This document shows positions 18,904 to 27,900 of a stretch of DNA of 64,000 nt, piece after piece. Under the pieces are notes generated by a model. It was not told where the DNA came from. It did no database searches and was given only the letters and a program-made list of their open reading frames with translations. Both the position numbers and the translations under genes were made by a program. The stretch comes from Chloroflexota bacterium. GTDB taxonomy: Bacteria; Chloroflexota; FW602-bin22; JACPRP01. How positions within the stretch are numbered: the first letter of the stretch is position 1; the number at the start of each line of letters is the position of its first letter. Location: positions 16,250-80,249 of the forward strand of contig JACQUC010000093.1 in assembly GCA_016210495.1 (NCBI GenBank), read 5' to 3'.

Positions 18904-20085
18904 TCAGTACAGGCTCTTGATGAACCCGCTGTCCTCCAGTTCCTTGATGAAGCGGCTTTCGATAAGCTGCTCTGGCTTAAGGGATTTGGCGTTCGCATCC
19001 TCCTGGGACACAGTGTCAATCGCCTGCTGTACCGCCGCCGGAAGCGGATAAGGAGCACGCTCGATGATCTTCGTGATCCAGACATCATAGCTGACCTCGA
19101 GAACCTCTTCGTCGTCCAGCTTGGCGTAATCCCGGAGGATTTTCTTGGTTAGCGCCTTGTCGCGCTTGGCGACGGCTATCCCCTCGACGTAGCCTTTCAC
19201 GAACCTCCGAACCACGTCCTCGTTCTTGGCCACATAGTCCTTCAAGACTCCCAGGCCGCTTTGCGGGAACGGTATTTGCAGCGCGGTGAAGTCGACTAGC
19301 TCCTTGAACCCGGCCTTGGCGGCCGAGAGCACAAAGGGATAGCCGTAGGTACCAGCATCCAGGCCACCAGCTTTCATCGCCGCCAACTGCTCCGCCATGC
19401 CCCCACTTTGAAGTATCGTGTAGTCCCTGTCTGGTTCCAGCCCGAGCTTGCGCAAGCCAGAGCGCGTGGCCGCATCGGTCCCAGACCCGAATGCCGTGAC
19501 GCCGACCTTCTTACCCCTGAGATCCTCCGGCTTCGTCAAACTCGGTTGGCTGAACAAAGAAAAGACGAAGTAATTCCCCATTACCGCCAGAAGAGCGGTC
19601 GGTGTCCCGCCCGCGGTCAGCCTCACGGGTATCTCGCCACCCATAGTGGCGAATTGGAACTCGCCGCCCGCCAGTGCCTTCGCGGCATTGGAGGTACTGA
19701 CCACAAACTGAAGCTCGACGTCTAGCCCGTTCTTCTTGAACAGGCCCTGCTCGTAGGCGAGCCAAAGTGGTGCGCTGTTGGCCGCGATGATGCTATAAAC
19801 CACCCTGATCTTGTCGAGCTTGGCCGGTGTCTTCGCCTCCGCTTCCTTAGCCTTGGGAGTGGCCGGCTTGGCCTCGGCCTCCTTTGGCTTGGGAGCCGCC
19901 GGCTTAGCCTCGTCCTCCTTGGCAGCCGGCGCGGCTGGCTTGGCCTCCGCCTCTTTCGCCTTGGGGGCCGTTTCCACCGCTGGCTTGGCCTTTTCCGCAG
20001 GAGTTGGTGGAACGGGGCTCGGTGCGCCCGCGGCGCACCCTACTAGAGCTGCCAGTAGAGTCGCGATAAGCAGAAGCTTCTTCAC
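18904..20085 (-). CDS. ABC transporter substrate-binding lipoprotein (NMT1/THI5 type)
   Basis: From the GTG at 20085 the protein has 393 residues and a clean lipoprotein signal (KKLLLIATLLAALVGC). The upstream ATG at 20139 would hide that signal behind 18 charged residues and overlap the previous gene, so I reject it. An Ala/Lys/Glu/Pro linker with four KEAEAKPA-like repeats tethers the binding domain (LRGKKVGVTAFGSGTDAATR, KSLY end). It belongs with the tandem proteins at 20108 and 21485 but is clearly divergent, so ligand range may differ. No permease or ATPase is adjacent. Confidence 0.86.
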   Translation of the reverse strand: MKKLLLIATLLAALVGCAAGAPSPVPPTPAEKAKPAVETAPKAKEAEAKPAAPAAKEDEAKPAAPKPKEAEAKPATPKAKEAEAKTPAKLDKIRVVYSIIAANSAPLWLAYEQGLFKKNGLDVELQFVVSTSNAAKALAGGEFQFATMGGEIPVRLTAGGTPTALLAVMGNYFVFSLFSQPSLTKPEDLRGKKVGVTAFGSGTDAATRSGLRKLGLEPDRDYTILQSGGMAEQLAAMKAGGLDAGTYGYPFVLSAAKAGFKELVDFTALQIPFPQSGLGVLKDYVAKNEDVVRRFVKGYVEGIAVAKRDKALTKKILRDYAKLDDEEVLEVSYDVWITKIIERAPYPLPAAVQQAIDTVSQEDANAKSLKPEQLIESRFIKELEDSGFIKSLY

Positions 20086-20107
20086 GCAGTGTTCCCCCCC
20101 TTCTAAC

Positions 20108-21280
20108 TTACTGGTATTTGCCCAGTCGCTGCAGTGCATACTCCAAATACTGCTGGTCGATCAGGGCTTTCTCATCCAGTTTGTCTTTCGTGTAGCCCTT
20201 TGCTTCGAACCAGTCGCGGTCCTCCAATATGCCTTTTACGTTCAGGGAGCCGTTGGGGTCTATGCCGTGGGGAGCCATCTTCTCGAACATCGCCGGGTCT
20301 TTCGTGTTGGAGTATTTGGTGAGAATGCCAATGACCTCGGTCTTGTTCTGGTTCTTAAAGAAAGCGTTGTAGTAATCCCTGATCCCTTTCACATAGGCAA
20401 CCATAAAACGCTTCGCCGCTTCGGGCTTCTCCTTGATGAAGCCGGGCGAGTACATCAGAATGGCCATCTGGCGGTCGGGGGCAAAGTCGATCGCCGGTTT
20501 CCACAAGTCGGCGACGCCTCTGTCCCGCCCGATGGTCACAAACGGCTCGAAAATCAAGGAGACGTCGATGGCCTTGTTGCCAAACGCTGCGATCATGTCG
20601 GCAAAAGCCATCTCTACCGCATTGACGTCGGCCCACGAGAGGTTGCCCTTCTTCAACGCCTTCTCGACGTCCAATTCGTTGCCCGTCCCCTTGAAGTTGA
20701 AGGCAACGTTCTTTCCCCTCATATCGGAGTAGTCTTTGAGGGCGCCGCTGGCGATCAGGTCTTTCCGGGCGGCGAGCCCGAAGGCCTGGCGGTTTGGATC
20801 CGGGCTCAGTCTCGACCGGTCTGCCACGATCTTGATGGGAACGTCGCGGACGATGGCATTCAGCAGTCCGGCCGAGAGGCTTCCCCCGCCGACGTCGAGT
20901 TGGTTAGCAGCCATCGGGGCGATCATCTTGGCGGCCGTATCGAGGGCTGTTAGCTCGACGTTGAGCCCCTCGTCCCGAAAGTAGCCTTTTTCTAGTGCGA
21001 TGTACGTGTAGGCGTCGCTGGCCACGCCCAGATGGGAGCTCCTGACCAGGGTTACCTCGGCCGGCTTGGCGGCGGACGGAGTGGACGGGGCAGGCCTCGT
21101 CGGCTGCGGCGCCGCTGTGGCTGCCGGTTTCGGGGCCGGCGTTGGTGGCGCGGCGGCCGGAGCTTTGGCGGCCGGCGTCGGCGTGGGTGGTGCCGGCTGC
21201 GCGCAAGCAAGCGTCGCCAGGGACGCAGCTAGTAGAAGGCCGGCAAGCATGCACTTCGGGTTCGAGCGTACACACCTCAT
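20108..21280 (-). CDS. ABC transporter substrate-binding lipoprotein (NMT1/THI5 type)
   Basis: The 390-residue protein has a signal peptide with lipobox LAC (about residue 26), a Pro/Ala/Thr linker to about residue 72, and the binding domain (YIALEKGYFRDEGLNVELTA, MRGKNVAFNFKGTGNE). A GGGAGG site lies 6 bases before the ATG. It shares EKGYFRDEG/QEKGYFAEQG and the C-terminal YALQRLGKY/YAVEKLGEY with 21485-22666, so those two are closer to each other than to the third. Confidence 0.87.
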   Translation of the reverse strand: MRCVRSNPKCMLAGLLLAASLATLACAQPAPPTPTPAAKAPAAAPPTPAPKPAATAAPQPTRPAPSTPSAAKPAEVTLVRSSHLGVASDAYTYIALEKGYFRDEGLNVELTALDTAAKMIAPMAANQLDVGGGSLSAGLLNAIVRDVPIKIVADRSRLSPDPNRQAFGLAARKDLIASGALKDYSDMRGKNVAFNFKGTGNELDVEKALKKGNLSWADVNAVEMAFADMIAAFGNKAIDVSLIFEPFVTIGRDRGVADLWKPAIDFAPDRQMAILMYSPGFIKEKPEAAKRFMVAYVKGIRDYYNAFFKNQNKTEVIGILTKYSNTKDPAMFEKMAPHGIDPNGSLNVKGILEDRDWFEAKGYTKDKLDEKALIDQQYLEYALQRLGKYQ

Positions 21281-21344
21281 AACTTTCCTCCCTCTTGAGT
21301 TTGCACCAAATCGACCGTCACAACTACTGCGCTATGTCGACCTT

Positions 21345-21373
21345 GTAGAGACGACCCGGTGGGTCGTCTCATA
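21345..21373. repeat. Hairpin repeat (GTAGAGACGACCC type), second copy
   Basis: GAGACGACCC and GGGTCGTCTC flank a 3-base loop, matching the element at 18827-18855 with decayed outer arms. It lies in the 204-bp gap between two substrate-binding protein genes. Confidence 0.75.
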
Positions 21374-21423
21374 AGCATCAACTTACGGCATCACCAGATG
21401 ACGAACCAGGTAACGGGCACTAT

Positions 21424-21460
21424 CCCCTCTCCCTGAAAGGGAAAGGGTTAGGGTGAGGGT
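21424..21460. repeat. CCCTCTCCCT/AGGGTTAGGG dispersed repeat
   Basis: CCCCTCTCCCTGAAAGGGAA continues into a GGGTTAGGGTGAGGGTC tract. This is the common environmental-genome hairpin repeat in which a CCCTCTCCC arm faces a GGGAGAGGG-like arm. A related hairpin lies at 62335-62390. It is non-coding. Confidence 0.65.
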
Positions 21461-21484
21461 CGGACCCTCGTATGCATCAATACT

Positions 21485-22666
21485 CTACTTGTACTCCCCC
21501 AGCTTCTCCACCGCGTACTTCACAAACTGGGTATCTATCAGTCGGCTTGCCGGGATCGTCTCTTTGATGACACCGCTCTGAAGGAACCACGTCTGCTGGA
21601 AGTCGATGTCCTCCGGACGTATCTCGCCGTTAGGGGCCAGCGTGACCGGCACGATCTTATCGTAGAGCGCACGCTCCTTCACCGTAGTGTAGCGCATCAG
21701 CGCCTGGATGATGGCCTCTTTATCCTTGCCTTTGGAAAAGGCGTCGAGGTAGTCGCGCACGCCCTTCAAGTAACCCACGGTGAACCTCTTGGCAAGGTCG
21801 GTTTGATTATTGGCGAAGTTGGCCGAGAAGACGATGCCGGTTATCTGGTGGGTGGGATACAATTCAAAGGGCTCCTTGTATCTGGCGAGCGCGCCCTGGT
21901 CGATTCCTCTGGCAACAAAGGGCTCCGAGAGGCTGGAGAGGTCGATGGCACCGTTGGCGTATGCTGCGATCATATCAGGCATAGGTATAGTCGTGACGTT
22001 CACGTCGTCGGGGTACTTGAGCCCGCCCTGCTGCAGCAGACGCACGAACCAGATCTCCGGGCCGATGCCTCTTGACTCGAGGGCGATGGTCCTGCCTTTG
22101 AAATCGGCGGGGCTTTTGATCTGGCCGCTGTCCAGGAGCGCCTTACGAATGACGACGCTCGTCGCCGTCGGCTTGCCAGCAAACACCGTGTGCCCACCGA
22201 TGGCGATCTTCAGAGGGATGCCCCGCGCCACGGCGTTGACCAGACCTGCGCCGATGGCGATGGAAGCCACGGCGATCTCGCCGGTGGCAAGGGGAGCGTA
22301 CTGATCCGTGGTGGTCGCCATGTCTTGGAACTCCATCTGGATGCCCTGCTCGGCGAAGTAGCCTTTCTCTTGTCCGATAAACACGCCTGCCACGGCGTGC
22401 AGCGGCAGGGCGCCCACCTTCACTACTGCCAGTGCGGGCTTGGTCGCCGGTTTCTCGGCCGGCTTGGCTGCCTCCGATTTCTCAGGCTTGGACTCTGCTG
22501 GCTTCGCCGCCGGTGGCTTCGACTCAGCCGGCTTGGCGACCTCCTGTTTCGTTTCGGCCGGTTTGGCGGCGGCCGGCTTCTCAGGGGCCGGAGATGCCGG
22601 CGCACACGCGACGACGAGAGGCACGATCAAAGATGCGACTCGGACCCAAATCAGACACCTTCTCAT
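21485..22666 (-). CDS. ABC transporter substrate-binding lipoprotein (NMT1/THI5 type)
   Basis: The 393 residues carry a lipoprotein signal (LIVPLVVAC, Cys about 21), a Lys/Ala/Pro/Glu linker of KPAETK/KPAESK repeats to about residue 78, and the binding domain with AGVFIGQEKGYFAEQGIQME and FKGRTIALESRGIGPE. The start has GGAGGTGAG upstream. It is the first of three tandem substrate-binding proteins, 23 bp after the CoA ligase stop. The repetitive linker probably spans the cell wall or periplasmic zone. Confidence 0.87.
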   Translation of the reverse strand: MRRCLIWVRVASLIVPLVVACAPASPAPEKPAAAKPAETKQEVAKPAESKPPAAKPAESKPEKSEAAKPAEKPATKPALAVVKVGALPLHAVAGVFIGQEKGYFAEQGIQMEFQDMATTTDQYAPLATGEIAVASIAIGAGLVNAVARGIPLKIAIGGHTVFAGKPTATSVVIRKALLDSGQIKSPADFKGRTIALESRGIGPEIWFVRLLQQGGLKYPDDVNVTTIPMPDMIAAYANGAIDLSSLSEPFVARGIDQGALARYKEPFELYPTHQITGIVFSANFANNQTDLAKRFTVGYLKGVRDYLDAFSKGKDKEAIIQALMRYTTVKERALYDKIVPVTLAPNGEIRPEDIDFQQTWFLQSGVIKETIPASRLIDTQFVKYAVEKLGEYK

Positions 22667-22689
22667 TTCTCACCTCCGCGTTTTCCTAC

Positions 22690-24030
22690 TCATCTTCTGT
22701 CCACCAGTCTCTTGGCTTTGTGTTCGAATGTCGGCAGCTCACCTGGCGTGGCCATCTCGACGTTGAAGCGTAGACCCTCGTGTGCCTCGGCCAGCTCTTT
22801 TGTCAATTCCTGCATCAAGCGCGGCCATTCGGCGCCAGAAACATCCGGCTTTGGATCAAGGCGCACGGTGATCTCGTCAATGTAGGTCACTTTGTGCAGC
22901 ACGATCTGGAACTCGTGGATTTCGTCGTGCTTTCTAACGACGCCCTCGATGGCGGAGGGGAAGACATTCGTGCCCCGGATCAGCTTCATATCGTCCACGC
23001 GGCCGATAATACCGCCATTGTAGATATCCCAGGTTCGCCCGCAGGCACAGCGACTGCCGGGTGTCTTCTCGACGAGATCGCCGGTCCGGTAGCGCAGGAG
23101 GGGGATCACGCCTTTGCCGAAGGAAGTGGAGATGCGCTCTCCACGCTGGCCGTACTCCAGCCATTTGTTGGCAATCGGATCGACGACCTCCTCGATGAAA
23201 TTGGCGTCGTTGATGTGCATGCCGCCTGGCTTCTCGCTACACTCGAACGTCGTCAAGCCCGAGCTCTCCGTCATGCCGGCGAAATCGCCACCGTGTGCTC
23301 CCCAGGCTCTTTCGATCATAGCTTTGGTGGCGGGAACGTTGGCGCCGGGCTCGCCGGCCAGCAGCAGCATCTCCACTTTTGAATCAGTGGCCAGGTTGAT
23401 GCCCATCCCCTCGGCGATCTGCGCCAGTCGGATGGCATAGCTGGGCGTGGCTGCCACGACCGTCGCCCCCAGCTCGATGATCTGCCGAATGCGGTTCTCG
23501 CTCGTCTGCGCGCCGCCGGGAATGGTCGTGGCCCCGATCTTTTGAAACGCGTAGTGAGCGCCCCAGAACCCCTGGAACGGCCCGTACCCAAAGGCGAAGT
23601 AGACCACATCCTGACGACGGACGCCGAAGGCGTATAGGCCGGTGGCCCAGGTGTCGGCGCCCCAGTTCCAGCCGCGCGCCGTCTCGAAAACGCGCAACGG
23701 AGCCCGCCCGGAGGTGCCGCTGGTCTGGTGGTAAGCTACGCCCAGATCGGCACATTCTCCCGTGAAGATGTCGCCAAAAGGGGGATGTTCCTGCTGCGAA
23801 TCCAGGATCTCGCTCTTTGTCAAGAAAGGGATCGCCTGAATATCCTCCAGCGTGCGAATGTCGTCGGGCTTGACCCCCGCCGCATTGAGCTTTCTTTGCC
23901 AGAGCGGGCTTCGCTCCTGCGCCCAGGCCACCATCACGCGGAGCCTACGGACCTGAAGATCCTCGAGCTTCTCCCGAGGCATCAGCTCCGTGCGAGGGTT
24001 CCAGTAACCGATGGGTTTCTTCTGCAACAC
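22690..24030 (-). CDS. Phenylacetate-CoA ligase-like AMP-forming acyl-CoA synthetase
   Basis: I place the start at the GTG at 24030, with AGGAGG 8 bases upstream, giving 446 residues and the usual PaaK N-terminus (IGYWNPRTELMPREKLEDLQ). The open frame extends to an ATG at 24264, but those 78 residues have no family match and no ribosome site. AMP-forming motifs are YHQTSGTSGRAPLRV, AGMTESSGL, RYRTGDLVEKTPG and a C-terminal KRLVD; CACGRTWD resembles the Cys-containing segment of PaaK relatives. It should activate an aromatic acid to its CoA thioester as the first step encoded by the cluster. Confidence 0.88.
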   Translation of the reverse strand: MLQKKPIGYWNPRTELMPREKLEDLQVRRLRVMVAWAQERSPLWQRKLNAAGVKPDDIRTLEDIQAIPFLTKSEILDSQQEHPPFGDIFTGECADLGVAYHQTSGTSGRAPLRVFETARGWNWGADTWATGLYAFGVRRQDVVYFAFGYGPFQGFWGAHYAFQKIGATTIPGGAQTSENRIRQIIELGATVVAATPSYAIRLAQIAEGMGINLATDSKVEMLLLAGEPGANVPATKAMIERAWGAHGGDFAGMTESSGLTTFECSEKPGGMHINDANFIEEVVDPIANKWLEYGQRGERISTSFGKGVIPLLRYRTGDLVEKTPGSRCACGRTWDIYNGGIIGRVDDMKLIRGTNVFPSAIEGVVRKHDEIHEFQIVLHKVTYIDEITVRLDPKPDVSGAEWPRLMQELTKELAEAHEGLRFNVEMATPGELPTFEHKAKRLVDRR

Positions 24031-24354
24031 AGCGCTAACCTCCTGTAGGGCTACGCATCCCAGGAGACCGTTTGGAGCCAGATTCTCCAGGTCCGCCCGC
24101 ATTGCTGTCGCATCAGATGAGCGAAGTACAGCCGCGTCGCCATAGACGGCTTTTCCATCGCCAAGTCGAAAGCCTGAGTAGAGAAACTGACCAAGAATGC
24201 CGCCGGGATGCTCACCGTAACTCAACAGCAAGGGTACGACAATCGTGAAGCGAGACCTGGACACGAGTCACCCACCGGTGACTGACAAGAACTCTACAAC
24301 GAGGGCGCAAGAGGCGTCAGTGCCTTACGCATTATCGTCTCTGAGGCAAAGTTG

Positions 24355-24383
24355 ATAGTAACATGGATTATCAGGCCTGTCAA
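24355..24383 (-). promoter_or_regulatory. Sigma70-type promoter of the catabolic cluster
   Basis: On the minus strand TTGACA (24383-24378) and TACTAT (24360-24355) are separated by 17 bases. The predicted start near 24348 leaves a 5' leader of about 318 nt before the CoA ligase GTG. It faces away from the ileS promoter at 24424. Confidence 0.6.
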
Positions 24384-24423
24384 GAGCATCAAAGCTCGTT
24401 CGCCTGAATGTTATTTCGCCGTC

Positions 24424-24452
24424 TTGACACCTGGTAGGACTAGTGCTAAGAT
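24424..24452 (+). promoter_or_regulatory. Sigma70-type promoter upstream of the ileS T-box leader
   Basis: TTGACA (24424-24429) is 17 bases from TAAGAT (24447-24452). Transcription would start near 24459 and run through about 200 nt before the T-box stem I, longer than usual, so a second promoter nearer 24640 is possible. The stretch 24459-24660 shows nothing else I recognise. Confidence 0.55.
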
Positions 24453-24663
24453 GAGCTTAGACCCTGCGGTGTGCGTGATGCGGGTGGCGACGTTTTAGAC
24501 ATCCTAAAGACGTCGGGAGCCGGGGTCCGGAGGCGGTGACTTGGCTGGCGAAAGCACTAGCCGAGGCGCTTAGCCAACGGCAGGTTCCCACCTGATCGGG
24601 CAGGTTCAAAGCTGAGCAGCACACGGCATTGCGGGGTCTTATTGTGTAAGAATATTGTGGCAA

Positions 24664-24957
24664 AGGCGACGACGGAAAGAGTAGGCGGGGAGTTGGCCGC
24701 AGAGAGTCTGGGCACGGTGCGACCAGACGCGACGAGCCGACCGAAAATCGCTCCTGAGCTGCCAACCGAAATGGTGTGGAGCCTTGATTTATCAAGGCAC
24801 ACACCGGAGTAGACTTGGACGGTTTCGTCGGCCGTTATCGGCGACGAGGGTATGAACTGTACCTTTAGTGAGTGAGCCAGACCGTTAGCGCCAGGCTAAC
24901 CAGGGTGGTACCGCGGGAGAAGGATCTCGTCCTTGGGCAAGGACGAGATTTTGTTTG
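24664..24957 (+). promoter_or_regulatory. T-box riboswitch (tRNA-Ile sensing leader) of ileS
   Basis: The conserved T-box bases AGGGTGGTACCGCGG lie at 24902-24916. Upstream are stem I features: AGAGTAGG after GACGG, an AGAGAG bulge followed by the distal GGTGCGA loop, and a specifier region in which ATC (24747-24749), an isoleucine codon, precedes GCTCCTGAG. The next hairpin (24773-24805) has a GCCTTGAT/ATCAAGGC stem. A terminator follows at once, so uncharged tRNA-Ile should favour the antiterminator and ileS expression. Boundaries are approximate. Confidence 0.93.
24924..24957 (+). terminator. T-box-controlled intrinsic terminator
   Basis: An 11-bp perfect stem, ATCTCGTCCTT and its complement, with loop GGGC spans 24924-24949, followed by TTTGTTTG. 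The 5' arm competes with the T-box antiterminator. It ends 13 bases before the ileS start. Confidence 0.88.
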
Positions 24958-24970
24958 TCAGGAGGTGGCT

Positions 24971-27900
24971 ATGTTCCGGGCAGTGAGCAGCAGGGTCAGC
25001 TTCCCCAAGATGGAAGAGGGGGTGCTCCGCTTCTGGAAGGAGCGCGATATCTTCAAGAAGAGCGTCGAGGAGCGAGCGGCAGGCCCGGTCTTCGTGTTCT
25101 ACGAGGGGCCGCCCACGGCCAACGGCAGTCCGGGCATCCATCACGTGCTCGCTCGCGTGTTCAAGGACCTCGTCCCGCGCTATCGCACGATGAAGGGCTG
25201 CTACGTGCCGCGCAAGGGTGGCTGGGACACGCACGGTCTGCCCGTGGAGCTGGAAATCGAAAGGGCGCTGAGCATTCGCAGCAAGCCCGAGATCGAGGCC
25301 TACGGCATCGCCCAGTTCAACGAGAAGTGCCGCGAGAGCGTCTTTCGCTATGTCAAGGACTGGGAAGCGATGACCGACCGCATCGGCTTCTGGATCGATA
25401 TGGAAAACCCCTACGTCACCTACCACAACAGCTACGTCGAGTCCTGCTGGTGGATCCTGAAGCAGGTGTGGGACAAGGGCCTGATGTATCAGGACTATCG
25501 TGTCACGCCGCACTGTCCGCGCTGCGGCACCTCCCTCAGCTCGCACGAGGTGGCCCTCGGGTACGACGAGGCGAAAGACCCATCAATCTACGTGAAGTTC
25601 GAGGCGGCCGAGCCCGGAAAAGTTCCCGGCCAGACGCAGCCAGTTGCCCTCACCTACTTCCTGGCCTGGACCACGACGCCCTGGACGCTGCCGGGCAACA
25701 CGGCGCTGGCCGTGAACCCCGATGCCGAGTACGTACTGGTGGAGACGCTGACGAAAGATGGCGGCGGTATCGAGCGCCTGATCATCGCCCGGGCGCTTTT
25801 GGATGCGGCGATGGTCACCGATTACAAGGTGCTAGCGGCGATGAGGGGTGGGGACCTGGTAGGCCTGCGCTACAAGCCGCTGTACACGCTGGTGCCCTTG
25901 CCGGCGCCCGCGCACTGGATCGTCGCCGGAGACTTCGTGTCGATGGAGGATGGCACCGGCATCGTGCACATTGCGCCGGCCTTTGGCGAGGTGGACCTGG
26001 AGGTGGGGCGAAAGGAGGGTCTGCCGGTCGTGCAGACGGTGGACCTGCAAGGGCGGGTCGTCGACGCGCCCGTGCCCTTCGCGAGCTTGTTCGTCAAGGA
26101 TGCCGACCCGCTGATCGTTCGCGATCTCAAGGCACGGGGGTTGATGTACCGCGCCGAAACGATCCAGCACACGTATCCTTTCTGCTGGCGCTGCGACACC
26201 CCGCTGCTGTATTATGCCAAATCCTCCTGGTACATCAAGACGACGGCACTACGCGACCGGCTGCTGGCCGGCAACGACGAGATCAACTGGTATCCGGGCC
26301 ACATCAAGTATGGGCGCTTCGGCGATTGGCTCCGCACCAACGTCGACTGGGCGATCTCGCGCGAGCGCTACTGGGGGACGCCGCTGAACGTGTGGCGCTG
26401 CGACGCCTGCGGCGCACAGGAATGCCTGGGGAGCGTGACGGAGCTAGAGCGGAGGACCGGCGACGAGCGGTTGCACGAGACGCTGGACCTGCACCGCCCC
26501 TACGTGGACGCCGTCACTTTCCCGTGCTCGCAGTGCGCGGGCACGATGCGGCGGGTGCCCGAGGTTATCGACGCCTGGTTCGATTCGGGCTCAATGCCCG
26601 TGGCGCAGTGGCACTTCCCGTTCGAGAACGAGGCTCTGTTCGTCGAAAGGTTCCCGGCGGACTTCATCTGCGAGGCCGTGGACCAGACGCGCGGTTGGTT
26701 CTACAGCCTGCACGCTGTGGCGACGCTCCTCTTCGCCCAGCCCAGCTACAAGAACGTGATCTGCCTGGGGCACATCCTGGACGCCAAGGGCGAAAAGATG
26801 AGCAAGTCCAGAGGCAACGTGGTGGACCCGTGGAGCGTGCTCAACACGCAGGGGGCCGACGCGCTGCGCTGGTACCTGTACACGGCCACGCCCCCCGGCA
26901 ACGCCCGGCGCTTCTCGTCCGATCTCGTGGCCGAGAGCCTGCGCAAGTTCCTGCTCACGCTATGGAACACCTACTCTTTCTTCATCACCTACGCCAACAT
27001 CGACAGGTTTGCGCCCCGGCCCGGCGACGGCGAGGGCTGGTCACGCCGGGTCGATCCGGACCATCTCGACGCGCTGGACCACTGGATCCTCTCCGAACTG
27101 CACACCCTGGTGGCCACGGTAGACGAAGGACTGGACAAGTACGACGTCACGGGGCCGGCGAGGGCCATCGAGCAGTTCGTGGACGAACTCTCCAACTGGT
27201 ACGTGCGCCGCAGCCGCCGGCGGTTCTGGAAGAGCAGCCACGACGTCGACAAGCTATCGGCTTACCAGACCCTCTACGAATGCCTGGTCACGGTGGCCAA
27301 GCTCCTGGCTCCTTTCACCCCCTTCGTGAGCGAGGAGATGTATCAAAACCTGGTGCGCTCGGTCGATGACAGCGCACCGGAAAGCGTGCACTTGGCCCTC
27401 TTCCCGGTCGCCAACAGGCAGATCGTCGACAAGAAGCTGATAGAGGACACCGCGCTGGTGATGAAGATCGTCAGCCTGGGTCGCGCCGCCCGCAGCAAGG
27501 CGGCCATCAAGGTTCGCCAGCCGCTGGCGAAAGTGCTCGTCCGGGCCCGGAACGACGCCGTGCGCGAGGCCCTGGTCCGCCTGGAGCCACAGATCCTGGA
27601 CGAGCTGAACGTCAAACAGATGTCCTTCGTCGATGACGACGGCCAGGTGATGAGCTACACCATCAAGGGCAAGCTGAGCCTGCTGGGCCCCAAGTACGGG
27701 CGGGACGTGCCGGAGGTGGTGCGGGAGCTACAAGGCATGCCTGCCGCCGCCGTCGCCCGGCAGGCGCTGGCGGGCCAGCCGGTTCAGGTCGGTGACCGTA
27801 GCCTGCTTCCGGAGGAGATCGACGTGACGGCCGTCGAGCGCGAGGGGTTCGCGGTGGCGCGCGAGGGCGACTACCTGGTGGCTGTGGTCACAGAGATCAC

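Noticed and set aside
24031..24264. 78-residue N-terminal extension of the CoA ligase
   Set aside because: It has no resemblance to PaaK-type proteins; the GTG at 24030 has AGGAGG and gives the normal length.
24872..24970. N-terminal extension of ileS to 24872
   Set aside because: It overlaps the T-box and terminator and lacks a ribosome site; the ATG at 24971 has GGAGG at the right distance.
24955..27369. 804-codon open frame overlapping ileS
   Set aside because: It is a shadow of the GC-rich ileS gene in another frame, with Arg/Gly/Ala-biased composition and no motifs.
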